Positions 1-8,626 of a DNA stretch of 64,000 bases are shown here, piece after piece. This stretch comes from Planosporangium thailandense (GTDB taxonomy: Bacteria > Actinomycetota > Actinomycetes > Mycobacteriales > Micromonosporaceae), in the NCBI RefSeq assembly GCF_011947195.1, contig NZ_JAATVY010000014.1, positions 1-64,000 of the forward strand. The letters run 5' to 3'. The notes beneath the pieces were generated by a model. The model ran no database searches. It was given only the letters and a program-made list of their open reading frames with translations, and was not told the DNA's origin. A program made the position numbers and the translations under genes. Position 1 is the stretch's first letter, and every line of letters begins with the position of its first letter.

Positions 1-15
1 ACATTCTTCGTGGTC

Positions 16-43
16 GCGGGCCACCCCGGAAGGGGTGGCCCGC
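16..43 (+). terminator. Hairpin terminator of an upstream gene
   Basis: A perfect 12-bp stem (16-27 with 32-43) closes a GGAA tetraloop. It lies before the first gene of the window and probably ends a transcript entering from the left. There is no long T tract, as is common in actinobacteria. Confidence 0.7.
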
Positions 44-271
44 GCCGCATTTCCGCCCAATTCCGCCACTGGGATTTGGCCACGTGACGCTCTTCGTGGC
101 CTGGGTGGCGGTTCGCCCGTAGGGGTATCGATCCCCGACCCGGGTGGGTATGGGAGACTAGATGGTCGCCGGAATCCGTGATTGAGGGTCGCCCCCGACC
201 TGGGGCCGGCCCTCGACCCGTTTCTAGACCCCGGTTATGACTCGCCCGGTACACCACGTAAGGATGGACCT
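44..271. other. Leader region without a gene
   Basis: No convincing coding region lies here. The reading frame of the next gene stays open upstream to about 182, but only the GTG at 272 has a Shine-Dalgarno-like sequence (AAGGA at 260-264). The region presumably holds the promoter of the first operon; I could not pick out a clear -35/-10 pair. Confidence 0.4.
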
Positions 272-2866
272 GTGAACTCTTCGCCATATGAACGCCGTGG
301 TCGCGACGACGGTGACCGTCCGCGCCAGCCCCGGCACGGCGATGACAGATCGCAGCGTGGCGGCCCGCGAGGTTACGGCGACAGGGACGCTGGCCGCGGC
401 CGGCCGACTGGTGGACGCGGCGGCGACGATCAGCGCCGCGGCGGCGACGATCAGCGCCGCGGCGGCGACGATCAGCGCCGCGGCGGCGACGATCAGCGCC
501 GCGGCGGCAGCACCTGGGGACGCCGCGACGACCGGGACCGTGGAGGCTTCGGGCGCGGGGGCTCGTCCGGCTACGGCCGCGACCGCGACGCTGGCGGATA
601 TCGCGGCGGCCGAGAGGATGGGACCGGCAGACCGACGGGTGGCACCGGCAGACCGACGGGTGGCTCCGAACGTGGGGGCCGGGACTTCGACCGTGGCGGT
701 CGGGGCTTCGACCGTGGGGGTCGGGACTTCGACCGCGGTGGTCGGGGCTTCGATCGCGGTGACCGCGGCGATCGCGGTGCGCGAGGGTTCGAGCGTGACG
801 ACCGTGGCTGGCGCCGCGATGACGCCGGTGGACGACCGCAGCGTTCCCCGGGCGGCTACCGGCGTGACGATCGCGCCGGCGGCCAGCCACGCGAGGAGCA
901 GCGCTCGAACTGGCGTGAGCGGGAAGGCGGCGAGCGGCGATCCGGGTACGGGTCGGATCGGTACCAGGGCGAGCGTCCACGTACCGGCGACCGGGGTGGC
1001 CGCCCGACCCGGCCGAGTGGCGAGCGCGGCTTCGACCGCGACCGTGGGTTCGGCCGCGACCGTGGGTTCGGCCGCGACCGTGGGCATGACCGTGACCGTG
1101 GGCATGACCGCGACCGTGGGTTCGACCGGGATCGCGGCTCTGACCGGGACCGTGGGTTCGATCGGGACCGTGGGTACCGCCCGGCGCGCCGCGACGAGCG
1201 CGGCGGGGCTGAGCGGGGCGGGGCTGAGCGGGGCGGGGCTGAGCGCGGCCGCCAGGGTGGCGGGTACCGCGACCGCGATGACCGTTCCCGTTACGGCGAC
1301 CGGGACCGTGGACACCGTCCGGATCGGGAGCGCGGGTACGGCGGCGACCGAGACCGTGGGTTCGACCGGGATCGCGGCTCTGACCGGGACCGTGGATTCG
1401 ACCGCGACCGCGGGTACCGGCCCGAGCGTCGGGACGACCGTGGCTACCGCGGCGACCGGGACCGCGGGTTCGGCGCTCGCCATGGCGGGCCCGACCGCGA
1501 CCAGCGCCGGGGATTCGACGACCGGGGCCGTGGATTCGGTGACCGCGACCGCAGGCAGGGCGGGTTCCGCGAAGAGCGTGGGCACCGGGACGAGCGTGGG
1601 CACCGGGACGAGCGCGGCCACCGCGACGAGCGCGGCCACCGCGACGAGCGCGGGTACCGCGAGTCCGGGTACCAGCGCCGCGGATACGGCGCAGCGCCGG
1701 CGGACCGGGAAACCCGACCGGCCGCGGAGCCGACGCCCTCGCAGCAGGTAGGCGACGAACTCTCCACCGACTTCCTTGAGACGGACTCCATCGACTCCTC
1801 GGTCACGAGCCCGGTCGAGGAACCGGACCTGGTAACCGACACGGACGTCGCCGAGGCGGAGCCGGTCGAGGGTGAGGCGACGGGCGAGTACCCCGGAATC
1901 GACGTCGAGGAACGGCGGGAGCATGGACGGCGGGGACCGTCCCGCGGTCACGAGCGCTTCGAGGAGCGGCGGGACGGTACCGATCTGGCGCCCCCGCTGC
2001 CGGCCGACATCAACCCGCGCGACCTGGCCCGGGAGATTCGTGACGAGTTGCGCAGCCTGAAGTCGACGGACGCGAACCAGGTCGCCGGCCACCTGGTCGC
2101 CACCGCCCGGCTGCTCGACGACGAGCCGGAGGTCGCGCTCGCGCATGCCCGGGCCGCCCGGCGCCTCGCGCCGCGCATCGCGGCGGTACGGGAGGCGCTC
2201 GGCCTGGCGGCCTACCGCAACGGGGAGTGGCAGTCCGCGATCGCTGAGCTGCGGACGTACCACCGGCTGACCGGTCGGCAGACCCACCTCGCCGTGATCG
2301 CGGATTCCGAGCGGGCGCTGGGGCGGCCGGAGCGCGCCATCGACATCTACCGCACCGCCGACCGCTCTCGGCTCGCGCCCGACGAGGCGGCCGAGCTGCT
2401 CATCGTGGCGGCGGCCGCGCGGGGGGACCTCGGTCAGCGTGACGCTGCCGTGTCGATGCTCCAGGTTCGGGAGCTGACCGCGCCGTCCCGCGAGGCGTGG
2501 GTGGCTCGGCTGCGGTACGCGTACGCCGAGTCGTTGCTCGCCGTCGGGCGTCGTGACGAGGCGCGCTCCTGGTTCGCCAGGGCCGCGGACATCGACGAGG
2601 ATCTCGTCACGGACGCGGCCGAGCGCCTGCTCGAACTCGACGGCGTGGTGCTCGACGACGAGGATCTGGACGCGATGCTCGAAGAGGACCTCGAAGAGGA
2701 CAGCGAATCCGACGCGGCGGCCGGCAGCGACGCCGACGCAGCCGACGCGGAAGCCGAAGCCGATGATGACGTCGTCGACGTCGAGGACGCGCCCGACATC
2801 ACGGACGAGGACGAAGCCGAGGCCGGCGAGCGCGGCCAGGAACGCCGGGAGGACGACGACCAGTGA
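272..2866 (+). CDS. Arg/Gly/Asp-repeat protein with C-terminal TPR domain
   Basis: This 864-residue protein has no function I recognise. Roughly residues 1-500 are low-complexity and very rich in Arg, Gly and Asp, with stacked short repeats (GGDDQRR four times, then RDRGFD-type and RGHRDE-type units), resembling the RGG tails of RNA-binding proteins. Residues about 570-790 form a predicted alpha-helical tetratricopeptide-like region, and the last 70 residues are strongly acidic. The GTG at 272 is chosen for its AAGGA ribosome site. The stop overlaps the start of the HAD phosphatase, so the two are translationally coupled. Long open frames on other strands here are by-products of the repeats. 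An RNA- or condensate-related role is inference only. Confidence 0.75.
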   Translation: MNSSPYERRGRDDGDRPRQPRHGDDRSQRGGPRGYGDRDAGRGRPTGGRGGDDQRRGGDDQRRGGDDQRRGGDDQRRGGSTWGRRDDRDRGGFGRGGSSGYGRDRDAGGYRGGREDGTGRPTGGTGRPTGGSERGGRDFDRGGRGFDRGGRDFDRGGRGFDRGDRGDRGARGFERDDRGWRRDDAGGRPQRSPGGYRRDDRAGGQPREEQRSNWREREGGERRSGYGSDRYQGERPRTGDRGGRPTRPSGERGFDRDRGFGRDRGFGRDRGHDRDRGHDRDRGFDRDRGSDRDRGFDRDRGYRPARRDERGGAERGGAERGGAERGRQGGGYRDRDDRSRYGDRDRGHRPDRERGYGGDRDRGFDRDRGSDRDRGFDRDRGYRPERRDDRGYRGDRDRGFGARHGGPDRDQRRGFDDRGRGFGDRDRRQGGFREERGHRDERGHRDERGHRDERGHRDERGYRESGYQRRGYGAAPADRETRPAAEPTPSQQVGDELSTDFLETDSIDSSVTSPVEEPDLVTDTDVAEAEPVEGEATGEYPGIDVEERREHGRRGPSRGHERFEERRDGTDLAPPLPADINPRDLAREIRDELRSLKSTDANQVAGHLVATARLLDDEPEVALAHARAARRLAPRIAAVREALGLAAYRNGEWQSAIAELRTYHRLTGRQTHLAVIADSERALGRPERAIDIYRTADRSRLAPDEAAELLIVAAAARGDLGQRDAAVSMLQVRELTAPSREAWVARLRYAYAESLLAVGRRDEARSWFARAADIDEDLVTDAAERLLELDGVVLDDEDLDAMLEEDLEEDSESDAAAGSDADAADAEAEADDDVVDVEDAPDITDEDEAEAGERGQERREDDDQ
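420..503 (+). repeat. Four perfect 21-bp tandem repeats inside a gene
   Basis: The 21-bp unit starting GCGGCGACGATC occurs four times head to tail (420-440, 441-461, 462-482, 483-503) and encodes GGDDQRR each time. The length is a multiple of three, so copy number can change without a frameshift. Confidence 0.9.
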
Positions 2867-3840
2867 GCGGTGCGCTCGTCGACGGGTACGACCTCGTCAT
2901 TTTCGACCTGGATGGCGTGGTCTACCTGGGGGACCAGGCTGTCGTCGGAGCACCCGAGGCGCTGGGGAAGCTGCGCGAGCGGGGTGTGCCGCGGGCGTAC
3001 GCGACGAACAACGCCTCCCGGCGGGCCACCGAGGTCGCCGCGCTGCTGACATCGCTGCAGGTACCGGCGGACGGCGCCGAGGTCACGACGGCCGCGCAGG
3101 CCTCCGCCGCCGTGCTCGCCGAAATGCTGCCCGCCGGCAGCCCGGTCCTCATCGTGGGGGCACCCGCCCTGCACGACGAGATCGCCGACGTGGGGCTGCG
3201 CCCGGTACGCGAAGCCGGGGACGCGCCGGTGGCGGTCGTGCAAGGATTCGGGCCCACGGTGGGCTGGGAGCAGTTGGCCGAGGCGTCGGTCGCCATCCGG
3301 GCCGGGGCGAAGTGGGTCGCGACGAACGCCGACCGTACCCTGCCGACGCCCCGCGGGCCGTTGCCCGGCAACGGTTCGCTCGTCGCGGCGCTGGCCACCG
3401 CGCTCGGGCGGCAGCCGGACCTCGTGGTCGGCAAGCCCGAACCGACGCTGTTCGAGCAGATCGCGCGGGCGCGGGGCGCGCGCCGCCCCCTGGTCGTCGG
3501 CGACCGGGTCGACACCGACATCGAAGGCGCCCACCGGGCCGGCATGGACAGCCTTCTGGTGCTCACCGGCGCCGGTCGACCGGTGGACGTGCTGACGGCG
3601 CCGCCGCAGCGCAGACCCACGTACCTCGCCGCCGACCTCGGCGGTCTTTTCGCGCCGGCCGACGAGCTGCGGGTACCGCCGAAGGACGGCGGCTGGCGCG
3701 TCAGCGACGGCCGGCTGTCCGGCAGCGGTGACCCGGTCGCGGCTCTGCGGGTACTCGCGGGGTCGGCGACCCTCGACGGCGGGCCCGTCGCCGACGGACC
3801 GGATGCCGAAAGGGCGCTGCGCGCGCTCGGTCTCACATGA
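2863..3840 (+). CDS. HAD-IIA family sugar-phosphate phosphatase (NagD-like)
   Basis: A 325-residue haloacid-dehalogenase hydrolase of the NagD / p-nitrophenyl-phosphatase group, expected to be a cytosolic Mg-dependent phosphatase. The first motif [11 protein letters not shown] carries the nucleophile D15 and acid/base D17. Later motifs include the ATNNAS segment and [13 protein letters not shown] near the C terminus, which binds the metal. The GTG start overlaps the TGA of the preceding TPR gene. Its 3' end overlaps by 8 bp the convergent alcohol dehydrogenase gene. The physiological substrate cannot be read from the sequence. Confidence 0.9.
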   Translation: MSGALVDGYDLVIFDLDGVVYLGDQAVVGAPEALGKLRERGVPRAYATNNASRRATEVAALLTSLQVPADGAEVTTAAQASAAVLAEMLPAGSPVLIVGAPALHDEIADVGLRPVREAGDAPVAVVQGFGPTVGWEQLAEASVAIRAGAKWVATNADRTLPTPRGPLPGNGSLVAALATALGRQPDLVVGKPEPTLFEQIARARGARRPLVVGDRVDTDIEGAHRAGMDSLLVLTGAGRPVDVLTAPPQRRPTYLAADLGGLFAPADELRVPPKDGGWRVSDGRLSGSGDPVAALRVLAGSATLDGGPVADGPDAERALRALGLT

Positions 3841-4831
3841 TGAGGACGGCGGCGCCGTTGACCCGGTCGGCGGCCAGGTCGACGAGTGCCCGGTCGGCGG
3901 CGTCGAGCGGGTAGCCGGTCGTGCGGACGCGCAGCGGGTGCTCGGCGGCGAACGCGAGGAACTCCCGCCCGTCGTCGCGGGTGTTGGCGGTGACGCTGCG
4001 CAGGTTGCGCTCGTAGAACAGATGCCGTTCGTAGTGCAGCGGCGGCACGTCGGTGAGGTGGATACCGGCGATGGCGAGCGTCCCGCCCCGGTCCAGCGCC
4101 GCGAGGGCGACCGGCACCAGGTCGCCGACCGGGGCGAACAGGATGGCCGAGTCGAGGCGCTCCGGCGGCTCGTCGGTGGCGTCGCCGACCGAGGTGGCGC
4201 CCAGTTCGAGGGCGAGCTCCTGGTGCGCCCGCGACCGGGTCAGGACGTGCACGGTCGCGCCCTGGGCGAGCGCGACCTGCATGGCCAGGTGCGCCGAACC
4301 GCCGAAGCCGTAGATGCCCAACCGGCCGCCCGGCGGCAGGTCGGCGCGGCGCAGCGCCCGGTACCCGATGATCCCGGCGCACAGCAGCGGTGCGACCTCG
4401 GTGTCGTCGTAGCCCTCGGGGAGCCGGTAGGCGAAGTCAGCCGGAACGCATGTGTACTCGGCGTAGCCGCCGTCGGCGTCCCAACCCGTGTAGCGGGACT
4501 GCGGGCAGAGGTTCTCCCGGCCGCGCCGGCAGTACACGCACACCCCGTCGGTGTGCCGCAGCCACGCGATGCCGACCCGCTCGCCGACGAGGAAGCCCTC
4601 CACGTCGTTGCCTACGGCCGCGACGGTGCCGACGACTTCGTGGCCCGGCACCACGTCGATCTTGTGAACCGGGAGGTCACCCTCGGCGACGTGCAGATCG
4701 GTCCGGCAGACGCCGCAGGCGCGGACCTGTACCAGCAGTTCAGAGGGCGCGGGTGACGGGACCGGGACGTCGACCAGTCGGAGCGGGCCGGTCTCGACCG
4801 GGCCGGAGCGGTGTACCTGCCAGGCGCGCAT
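3833..4831 (-). CDS. Zinc-dependent alcohol dehydrogenase (MDR family)
   Basis: A 332-residue medium-chain dehydrogenase of the AdhA type that oxidises alcohols or reduces aldehydes with NAD(P). The catalytic zinc site is visible as CGVCRTD (C42) and PGHE (H64, E65). The nucleotide fold is marked by [10 protein letters not shown]. The structural-zinc lobe reads [15 protein letters not shown]: three cysteines (C98, C101, C109) remain and Asp95 sits where the first is usual, so structural zinc binding may be altered. It is monocistronic, convergent with the HAD gene and upstream of the SCP2 gene. The substrate is unknown. Confidence 0.88.
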   Translation of the reverse strand: MRAWQVHRSGPVETGPLRLVDVPVPSPAPSELLVQVRACGVCRTDLHVAEGDLPVHKIDVVPGHEVVGTVAAVGNDVEGFLVGERVGIAWLRHTDGVCVYCRRGRENLCPQSRYTGWDADGGYAEYTCVPADFAYRLPEGYDDTEVAPLLCAGIIGYRALRRADLPPGGRLGIYGFGGSAHLAMQVALAQGATVHVLTRSRAHQELALELGATSVGDATDEPPERLDSAILFAPVGDLVPVALAALDRGGTLAIAGIHLTDVPPLHYERHLFYERNLRSVTANTRDDGREFLAFAAEHPLRVRTTGYPLDAADRALVDLAADRVNGAAVLIM

Positions 4832-4923
4832 GAAACCAAGTCTGCGTCCCGGGCCGAAGATCGGCTATTGGATCGTGCGGTGCCCGTACCGTCGACTTTC
4901 TGTGCTCGAACGGGTGGTTTTGA

Positions 4924-5262
4924 CTAGAGCAGCTTACGCAGCTTCATCATGTCCATGAGGCTCGCGTCGATCTTGATCCGGCCACCGGCCCACGCGGACG
5001 CGACATTGAGCTTGCCCTGTACGAGCGCCAGCAGGTCGTCGCTGCCGGCCGTCAACTTGAGCTTGGCCTTCGGGTCGTCGCCGTCGCCGATGTCGACGAT
5101 CTGACCACCCGTCAGCCGGGCGTGGAAGGCGACATCCAGGTCAGGGATGCGGCAGGTCAGCGTACGGTCGAAGTCGAGCTTCTCTCTGGTCTGTGCGGCG
5201 TTGGCCGCCATCCGCTGACTCAGGTGCTCGAGCGCCGCGCGGCACTCCTCAACGCTTGCCAT
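4924..5262 (-). CDS. SCP-2 sterol-carrier domain protein
   Basis: A 112-residue protein made of little more than one SCP2 lipid-binding domain. The C-terminal part (AKLKLTAGSDDLLALVQG, then GGRIKIDASLMDMMKL) is the typical strand-helix signature. Family members bind lipids or acyl-CoAs non-covalently; the ligand here is unknown. It is transcribed away from the phasin-like gene from a shared 145-bp intergenic region with repeated sites. Confidence 0.85.
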   Translation of the reverse strand: MASVEECRAALEHLSQRMAANAAQTREKLDFDRTLTCRIPDLDVAFHARLTGGQIVDIGDGDDPKAKLKLTAGSDDLLALVQGKLNVASAWAGGRIKIDASLMDMMKLRKLL

Positions 5263-5297
5263 GTACGAACTCCCGGATGTCTGTCGAGTCGTTGGGG

Positions 5298-5360
5298 ACG
5301 CTACCGCAAGCCGTGCGTACCTTGCCCGGTAGCGTTGCAGACGTCCCGGTAGCGTTGCAG
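5298..5360. promoter_or_regulatory. Repeated TAGCGT elements between divergent genes
   Basis: A 16-bp sequence (CCCGGTAGCGTTGCAG) occurs at 5325-5340 and again at 5345-5360, exactly 20 bp apart. Its core is also present in inverted orientation at 5298-5306 (ACGCTACCG). Each copy contains a TAGCGT hexamer, a fair TANNNT -10 element. Either tandem promoters or a pair of operator sites two helical turns apart would explain the spacing. Confidence 0.5.
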
Positions 5361-5407
5361 CAGCACGATTGCTTCAGCGGACGGTGACGTGGCGGAGGGA
5401 GCGCACG

Positions 5408-6490
5408 ATGCGACAGGAAGCGTGGCGGGCCTACCTGGAGTTGGCGCTCGGCCTGACCGACGCGTCGCGTAAGAAGGCCACCAAGGCCCTCAAACAGCTG
5501 TTGGGCAAGGGCGGCGCGACGGCGGAGCAGTTGCAGGAGCTCGCCGACGACCTGGTGAAGATGAGTTCGTCGAACCGCGAGACCATCGTGAAGGTGGTAC
5601 GCACCGAGCTGGAGCGCGCGCTGAACCGGGTCGGCCTGGCCACCGCCGAGGAAGTGTCGGAGCTGACCGCGCGCGTACGGCAGCTGGAGGCCGAGCTCGC
5701 CGCCACGCAGGCCGAGGCCGCCGACCTGGTCGCGGCGACGCCGGCGGTGGCCGTCGCCGTTCCGGTGCCGGCCGCCGAGCCGTTCGGTGAGGACGTCGAG
5801 GGGAACATCACGGAGCCGGCGGTGCCGGTCGACGAGTTCGGCGCTACCGAAGCGTTGGCGTCGGTCGTCCCGATCGAAGACACGGCGATGACCGACGGAA
5901 CGGCCATCATCACGGAGCCGGTCGTCGCCGAGGCGGTGCTGGGCGCCGCCGCCGCCGAACGTGAGGTCCAGTTGCTGGCTGCCGAGCGGGAGGCCGAGAT
6001 CGTAGCCGCCGAAATCGCGGCCGCCGAGCGGGAGGCCGAGTTCGCGGCCGCGCCCCGGGGAGCGGCGAAGAAGGCTGCCAGGAAGGCCGCCGCGAAGAAG
6101 GCGGCTGCGGCCGAGCGGCCTGAGCCGGCCAAGAAGGCCGCGGCGGCGAAGAAGGCTGAGCCGGCCAAGAAGGCCGCGGCGGCGAAGAAGGCCGCGCCGG
6201 CGAAGAAGGCTGCGGCGAAGAAGGCTGCGGCGGCCAAGACGGCAGGCGGCCGGGCTGCGGCCGGCCGGACGGCCGCCGCGACGAAGGCTGCCAAGAAGGC
6301 CCCCAGCAAGGCCGCGGGCCGCGCGGAGACCGCTACCGCGGGGCAGAAGAAGCAGGCGTCGGCTCCCCAGAGGAAGGCGCCGGGGCGGAAGGCGACTGCG
6401 CAGAGCGCTCCGGCCAGGAAGGCGTCGCCCAAGAAGACACCGGCCCGTAAAGCGGCCGGGGGCTCCAGCGGCCAGGGAGCAGGCGCGTGA
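5408..6490 (+). CDS. Phasin-like protein with histone-H1-like Lys/Ala tail
   Basis: A 360-residue protein. Residues 1-100 are helical and start MRQEAWRAYLELALG, ending in a heptad-like ELTARVRQLEAELAAT coiled coil; this resembles the poly(hydroxyalkanoate) granule-associated/phasin family. Residues about 210-360 are an extended run of PAKKAAAAKK-type repeats like eukaryotic H1 or mycobacterial HupB tails, suggesting DNA or polyanion binding. The ATG at 5408 follows GGAGGGAG. The stop overlaps the start of the next small gene. Function is inferred only: granule or nucleoid association. Confidence 0.7.
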   Translation: MRQEAWRAYLELALGLTDASRKKATKALKQLLGKGGATAEQLQELADDLVKMSSSNRETIVKVVRTELERALNRVGLATAEEVSELTARVRQLEAELAATQAEAADLVAATPAVAVAVPVPAAEPFGEDVEGNITEPAVPVDEFGATEALASVVPIEDTAMTDGTAIITEPVVAEAVLGAAAAEREVQLLAAEREAEIVAAEIAAAEREAEFAAAPRGAAKKAARKAAAKKAAAAERPEPAKKAAAAKKAEPAKKAAAAKKAAPAKKAAAKKAAAAKTAGGRAAAGRTAAATKAAKKAPSKAAGRAETATAGQKKQASAPQRKAPGRKATAQSAPARKASPKKTPARKAAGGSSGQGAGA

Positions 6491-6816
6491 CCGGACCCAC
6501 CACACCCTCCGCGTTCGACCCGCGACGCCTGGCAGACCTGGCGTCGCGACTGTCCGCCCGACCGGCGCCCCCTGCACCACAGTCGCCGGGCGCGCAGCCG
6601 CGGGAGGACGAACCGACGGCGTCACAGCCCGGCACCGGGGCGGACGAGGCACCACGGCCGGCCGGTGTCGGCGAGGAGGCCGGGCATCTGCAGATCGACG
6701 CCGTTCTCGCCGAGCTCAAGCGGGCCGAGCAACTGCCACCGGATCAGCAGATTCCCGTCTACGAGGCCATCCACCGTACGCTGCAGGAGACCCTGCGCTC
6801 GATCGAGCAGAGCTAG
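6487..6816 (+). CDS. Small hypothetical protein upstream of tlyA
   Basis: A 109-residue protein with a Pro/Ala-rich, presumably disordered N-terminal half and a helical C terminus (residues about 68-107, IDAVLAELKRAEQLPPDQQI). I recognise it only as a small gene commonly found before tlyA in actinobacteria. Its GTG start overlaps the preceding TGA, and tlyA begins 16 bp after its stop, so all are probably one operon. Confidence 0.7.
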   Translation: MTGPTTPSAFDPRRLADLASRLSARPAPPAPQSPGAQPREDEPTASQPGTGADEAPRPAGVGEEAGHLQIDAVLAELKRAEQLPPDQQIPVYEAIHRTLQETLRSIEQS

Positions 6817-6832
6817 GGAGTCGCGCAGCGTC

Positions 6833-7642
6833 ATGGCGCGTCGTATCCGACTCGACGCCGAACTGGTCCGCCGAGGGCTCGTCCGGTCACGCGAGCAGGC
6901 CGCAGCTCTCATCGAAGCCGGCCGGGTCGAAGTGCGCGGGACCGTCGCCCGCAAGGCCGCCGCGCAGGTCGATCCCGCCGACCCGGTGGTCGTCACCGGA
7001 GGCGAGGCCCTCGACGAGTACGTCTCGCGCGGCGGGCACAAGCTCGTCGGCGCGCTGGAGGCATTCACGGCCGACGGGCTGGCCGTCGCGGGCCGGCGCT
7101 GCCTCGACGCCGGCGCGTCGACGGGCGGTTTCACCGACGTGCTGCTGCGCGCCGGTGCCGCCCGGGTCGTGGCCGTCGACGTCGGGTACGGGCAGCTGGC
7201 CTGGTCGCTGCGCACCGACGAGCGGGTACACGTACTGGAGCGCACCAACGTCCGTACGCTGACCCCCGAGGCGATCGGGGGCACGGTCGACCTGACCGTC
7301 GCCGACCTGTCGTTCATCTCGCTGCGGCTCGTGCTGCCGGCGCTCGCCGCGTGCACCGCGCCCGATGGCGATCTGGTTCCGATGGTGAAGCCGCAGTTCG
7401 AGGTCGGCCGCGAGCGGGTCGGCGCCGGCGGCGTGGTGCGTGACCCCCAGGTACGCGCGGACGCCGTGCTAGACGTCGCCGCGGCAGCCGGTGAGCTGGG
7501 CCTCGGCGTGGCCGGGGTCGTGCACAGCCCGCTGCCGGGTCCGTCAGGCAATATTGAGTTCTTCCTCTGGCTGCGCCGCGACGCCCCGCCGGTGAACCCG
7601 GAGGCCGTGCGACGCGTAGCGGAGTGGGGAGGTAACCAATGA
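6833..7642 (+). CDS. tlyA: TlyA-family rRNA 2'-O-methyltransferase
   Basis: A 269-residue protein. Residues 1-60 form an S4 RNA-binding domain (RLDAELVRRGLV, SREQAAALIEAG), followed by an FtsJ-like Rossmann methyltransferase domain with the SAM motif CLDAGASTGGFTD. In mycobacteria TlyA methylates C1409 of 16S and C1920 of 23S rRNA, which sensitises ribosomes to capreomycin; the same role is likely here. The ATG at 6833 is chosen because S4 homology begins at once and AGGGAG lies upstream. Its last codons overlap nadK by 4 bp. Confidence 0.93.
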   Translation: MARRIRLDAELVRRGLVRSREQAAALIEAGRVEVRGTVARKAAAQVDPADPVVVTGGEALDEYVSRGGHKLVGALEAFTADGLAVAGRRCLDAGASTGGFTDVLLRAGAARVVAVDVGYGQLAWSLRTDERVHVLERTNVRTLTPEAIGGTVDLTVADLSFISLRLVLPALAACTAPDGDLVPMVKPQFEVGRERVGAGGVVRDPQVRADAVLDVAAAAGELGLGVAGVVHSPLPGPSGNIEFFLWLRRDAPPVNPEAVRRVAEWGGNQ

Positions 7643-8550
7643 GTCGCGAGGCGCTGCTGGTGACGCACACCGGACGCCGGTCGAACTTCGCGCCGGCCCG
7701 TACGGTCACCCGTGACCTGCTCGAGGCCGGGTTCAACGTGCGGGTGCTGGCCGAGGAGGCGGCCGAGCTGAGCCTGCCCGGGGTCGAGGCGGTGACCGGC
7801 CCGTACGCCGCTGACGGCGCCGAGATCGTGCTGGCGCTCGGCGGCGACGGCACGGTGCTGCGCGCCGCGGAGCTGGCCCGCCCGTTCGGCGCCCCGCTGC
7901 TCGGGATCAACCTCGGACACGTGGGGTTCCTCGCCGAAGCCGAGATCAGCGATCTCGACCTGGCGATCCGGGACGTCGTCGCGGGCGAGTACACGGTGGA
8001 GGAGCGGCTGACGCTCGAGGTCACCGCGGAGTGCGACGGCGAGGTCGTGGCCCGGTCGTGGGCGCTCAACGAGATCAGTGTCGAAAAGGGCGCCCGCGAG
8101 AAGATGATGGAGGTACGCGTCGACGTCGACGGCCGGCCGCTGTCGCGCTACGGCTGCGACGGCGTGGTGGTGGCGACGCCGACCGGTTCGACCGCGTACG
8201 CGATGTCGGCCGGTGGCCCGGTGGTCTGGCCGGAGCTGGAGGCGCTGCTGCTGGTGCCGGTCAGCGCGCATGCGCTGTTCAGCCGGCCGTTGGTGACGGC
8301 GCCGACGTCGACGATCAGGATCACGGTCGACCCGTACACCACGTTCGCGTTCATGTCGTGTGACGGACGTCGCTCCTTCGATCTCGCGCCCGGCTCCAGC
8401 GTCACCATCACCCGCGGCCAGCTTCCGGTACGCGTGGTGCGCCTGCGTCCCCGGCCGTTCACAGATCGCCTGGTGGCGAAGTTCGGGCTGCCCGTGGAGG
8501 GGTGGCGCGGCAACGGCGCCGACCGGTGGCCGGAGCCGATGTCGCAGTGA
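7639..8550 (+). CDS. nadK: NAD kinase
   Basis: A 303-residue ATP/polyphosphate NAD kinase that makes NADP+ from NAD+ in the cytosol. Visible family motifs are GGDGT (68-72), INLGHVGFLAE, the NE-containing segment NEISVEKG, and PTGSTAYAMSAGGP. The ATG overlaps the tlyA stop (ATGA). The tlyA-nadK-recN order is conserved in actinobacteria. Confidence 0.96.
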   Translation: MSREALLVTHTGRRSNFAPARTVTRDLLEAGFNVRVLAEEAAELSLPGVEAVTGPYAADGAEIVLALGGDGTVLRAAELARPFGAPLLGINLGHVGFLAEAEISDLDLAIRDVVAGEYTVEERLTLEVTAECDGEVVARSWALNEISVEKGAREKMMEVRVDVDGRPLSRYGCDGVVVATPTGSTAYAMSAGGPVVWPELEALLLVPVSAHALFSRPLVTAPTSTIRITVDPYTTFAFMSCDGRRSFDLAPGSSVTITRGQLPVRVVRLRPRPFTDRLVAKFGLPVEGWRGNGADRWPEPMSQ

Positions 8551-8596
8551 GGTCGCCGGCCGACGTCCCGACGAGATCGGCGCGGGACGTTGGAGA

Positions 8597-8619
8597 CTGT
8601 CGGCGCGCACGGCTACTGT
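8597..8619 (+). promoter_or_regulatory. RecA-independent (PafBC-type) damage promoter of recN
   Basis: The sequence CTGTCGGCG, eight bases, then TACTGT matches the actinobacterial RecA-NDp consensus TTGTCRGTG-N8-TANNNT, with two mismatches in the upstream half and exact spacing. The TACTGT -10 ends 7 bp before the recN GTG, so the transcript would start at or next to the start codon (leaderless). Confidence 0.6.
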
Positions 8620-8626
8620 CTTGTCC

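Noticed and set aside
420-503. CRISPR-like regular repeats
   Set aside because: The repeats are contiguous with no spacers and encode an in-frame peptide.
224-2287. A 687-codon open frame on the - strand and other long frames across the Arg/Gly-repeat gene
   Set aside because: They are forced open by the repeat composition, have Val/Ala/Pro-rich nonsense sequence and no recognisable domain.
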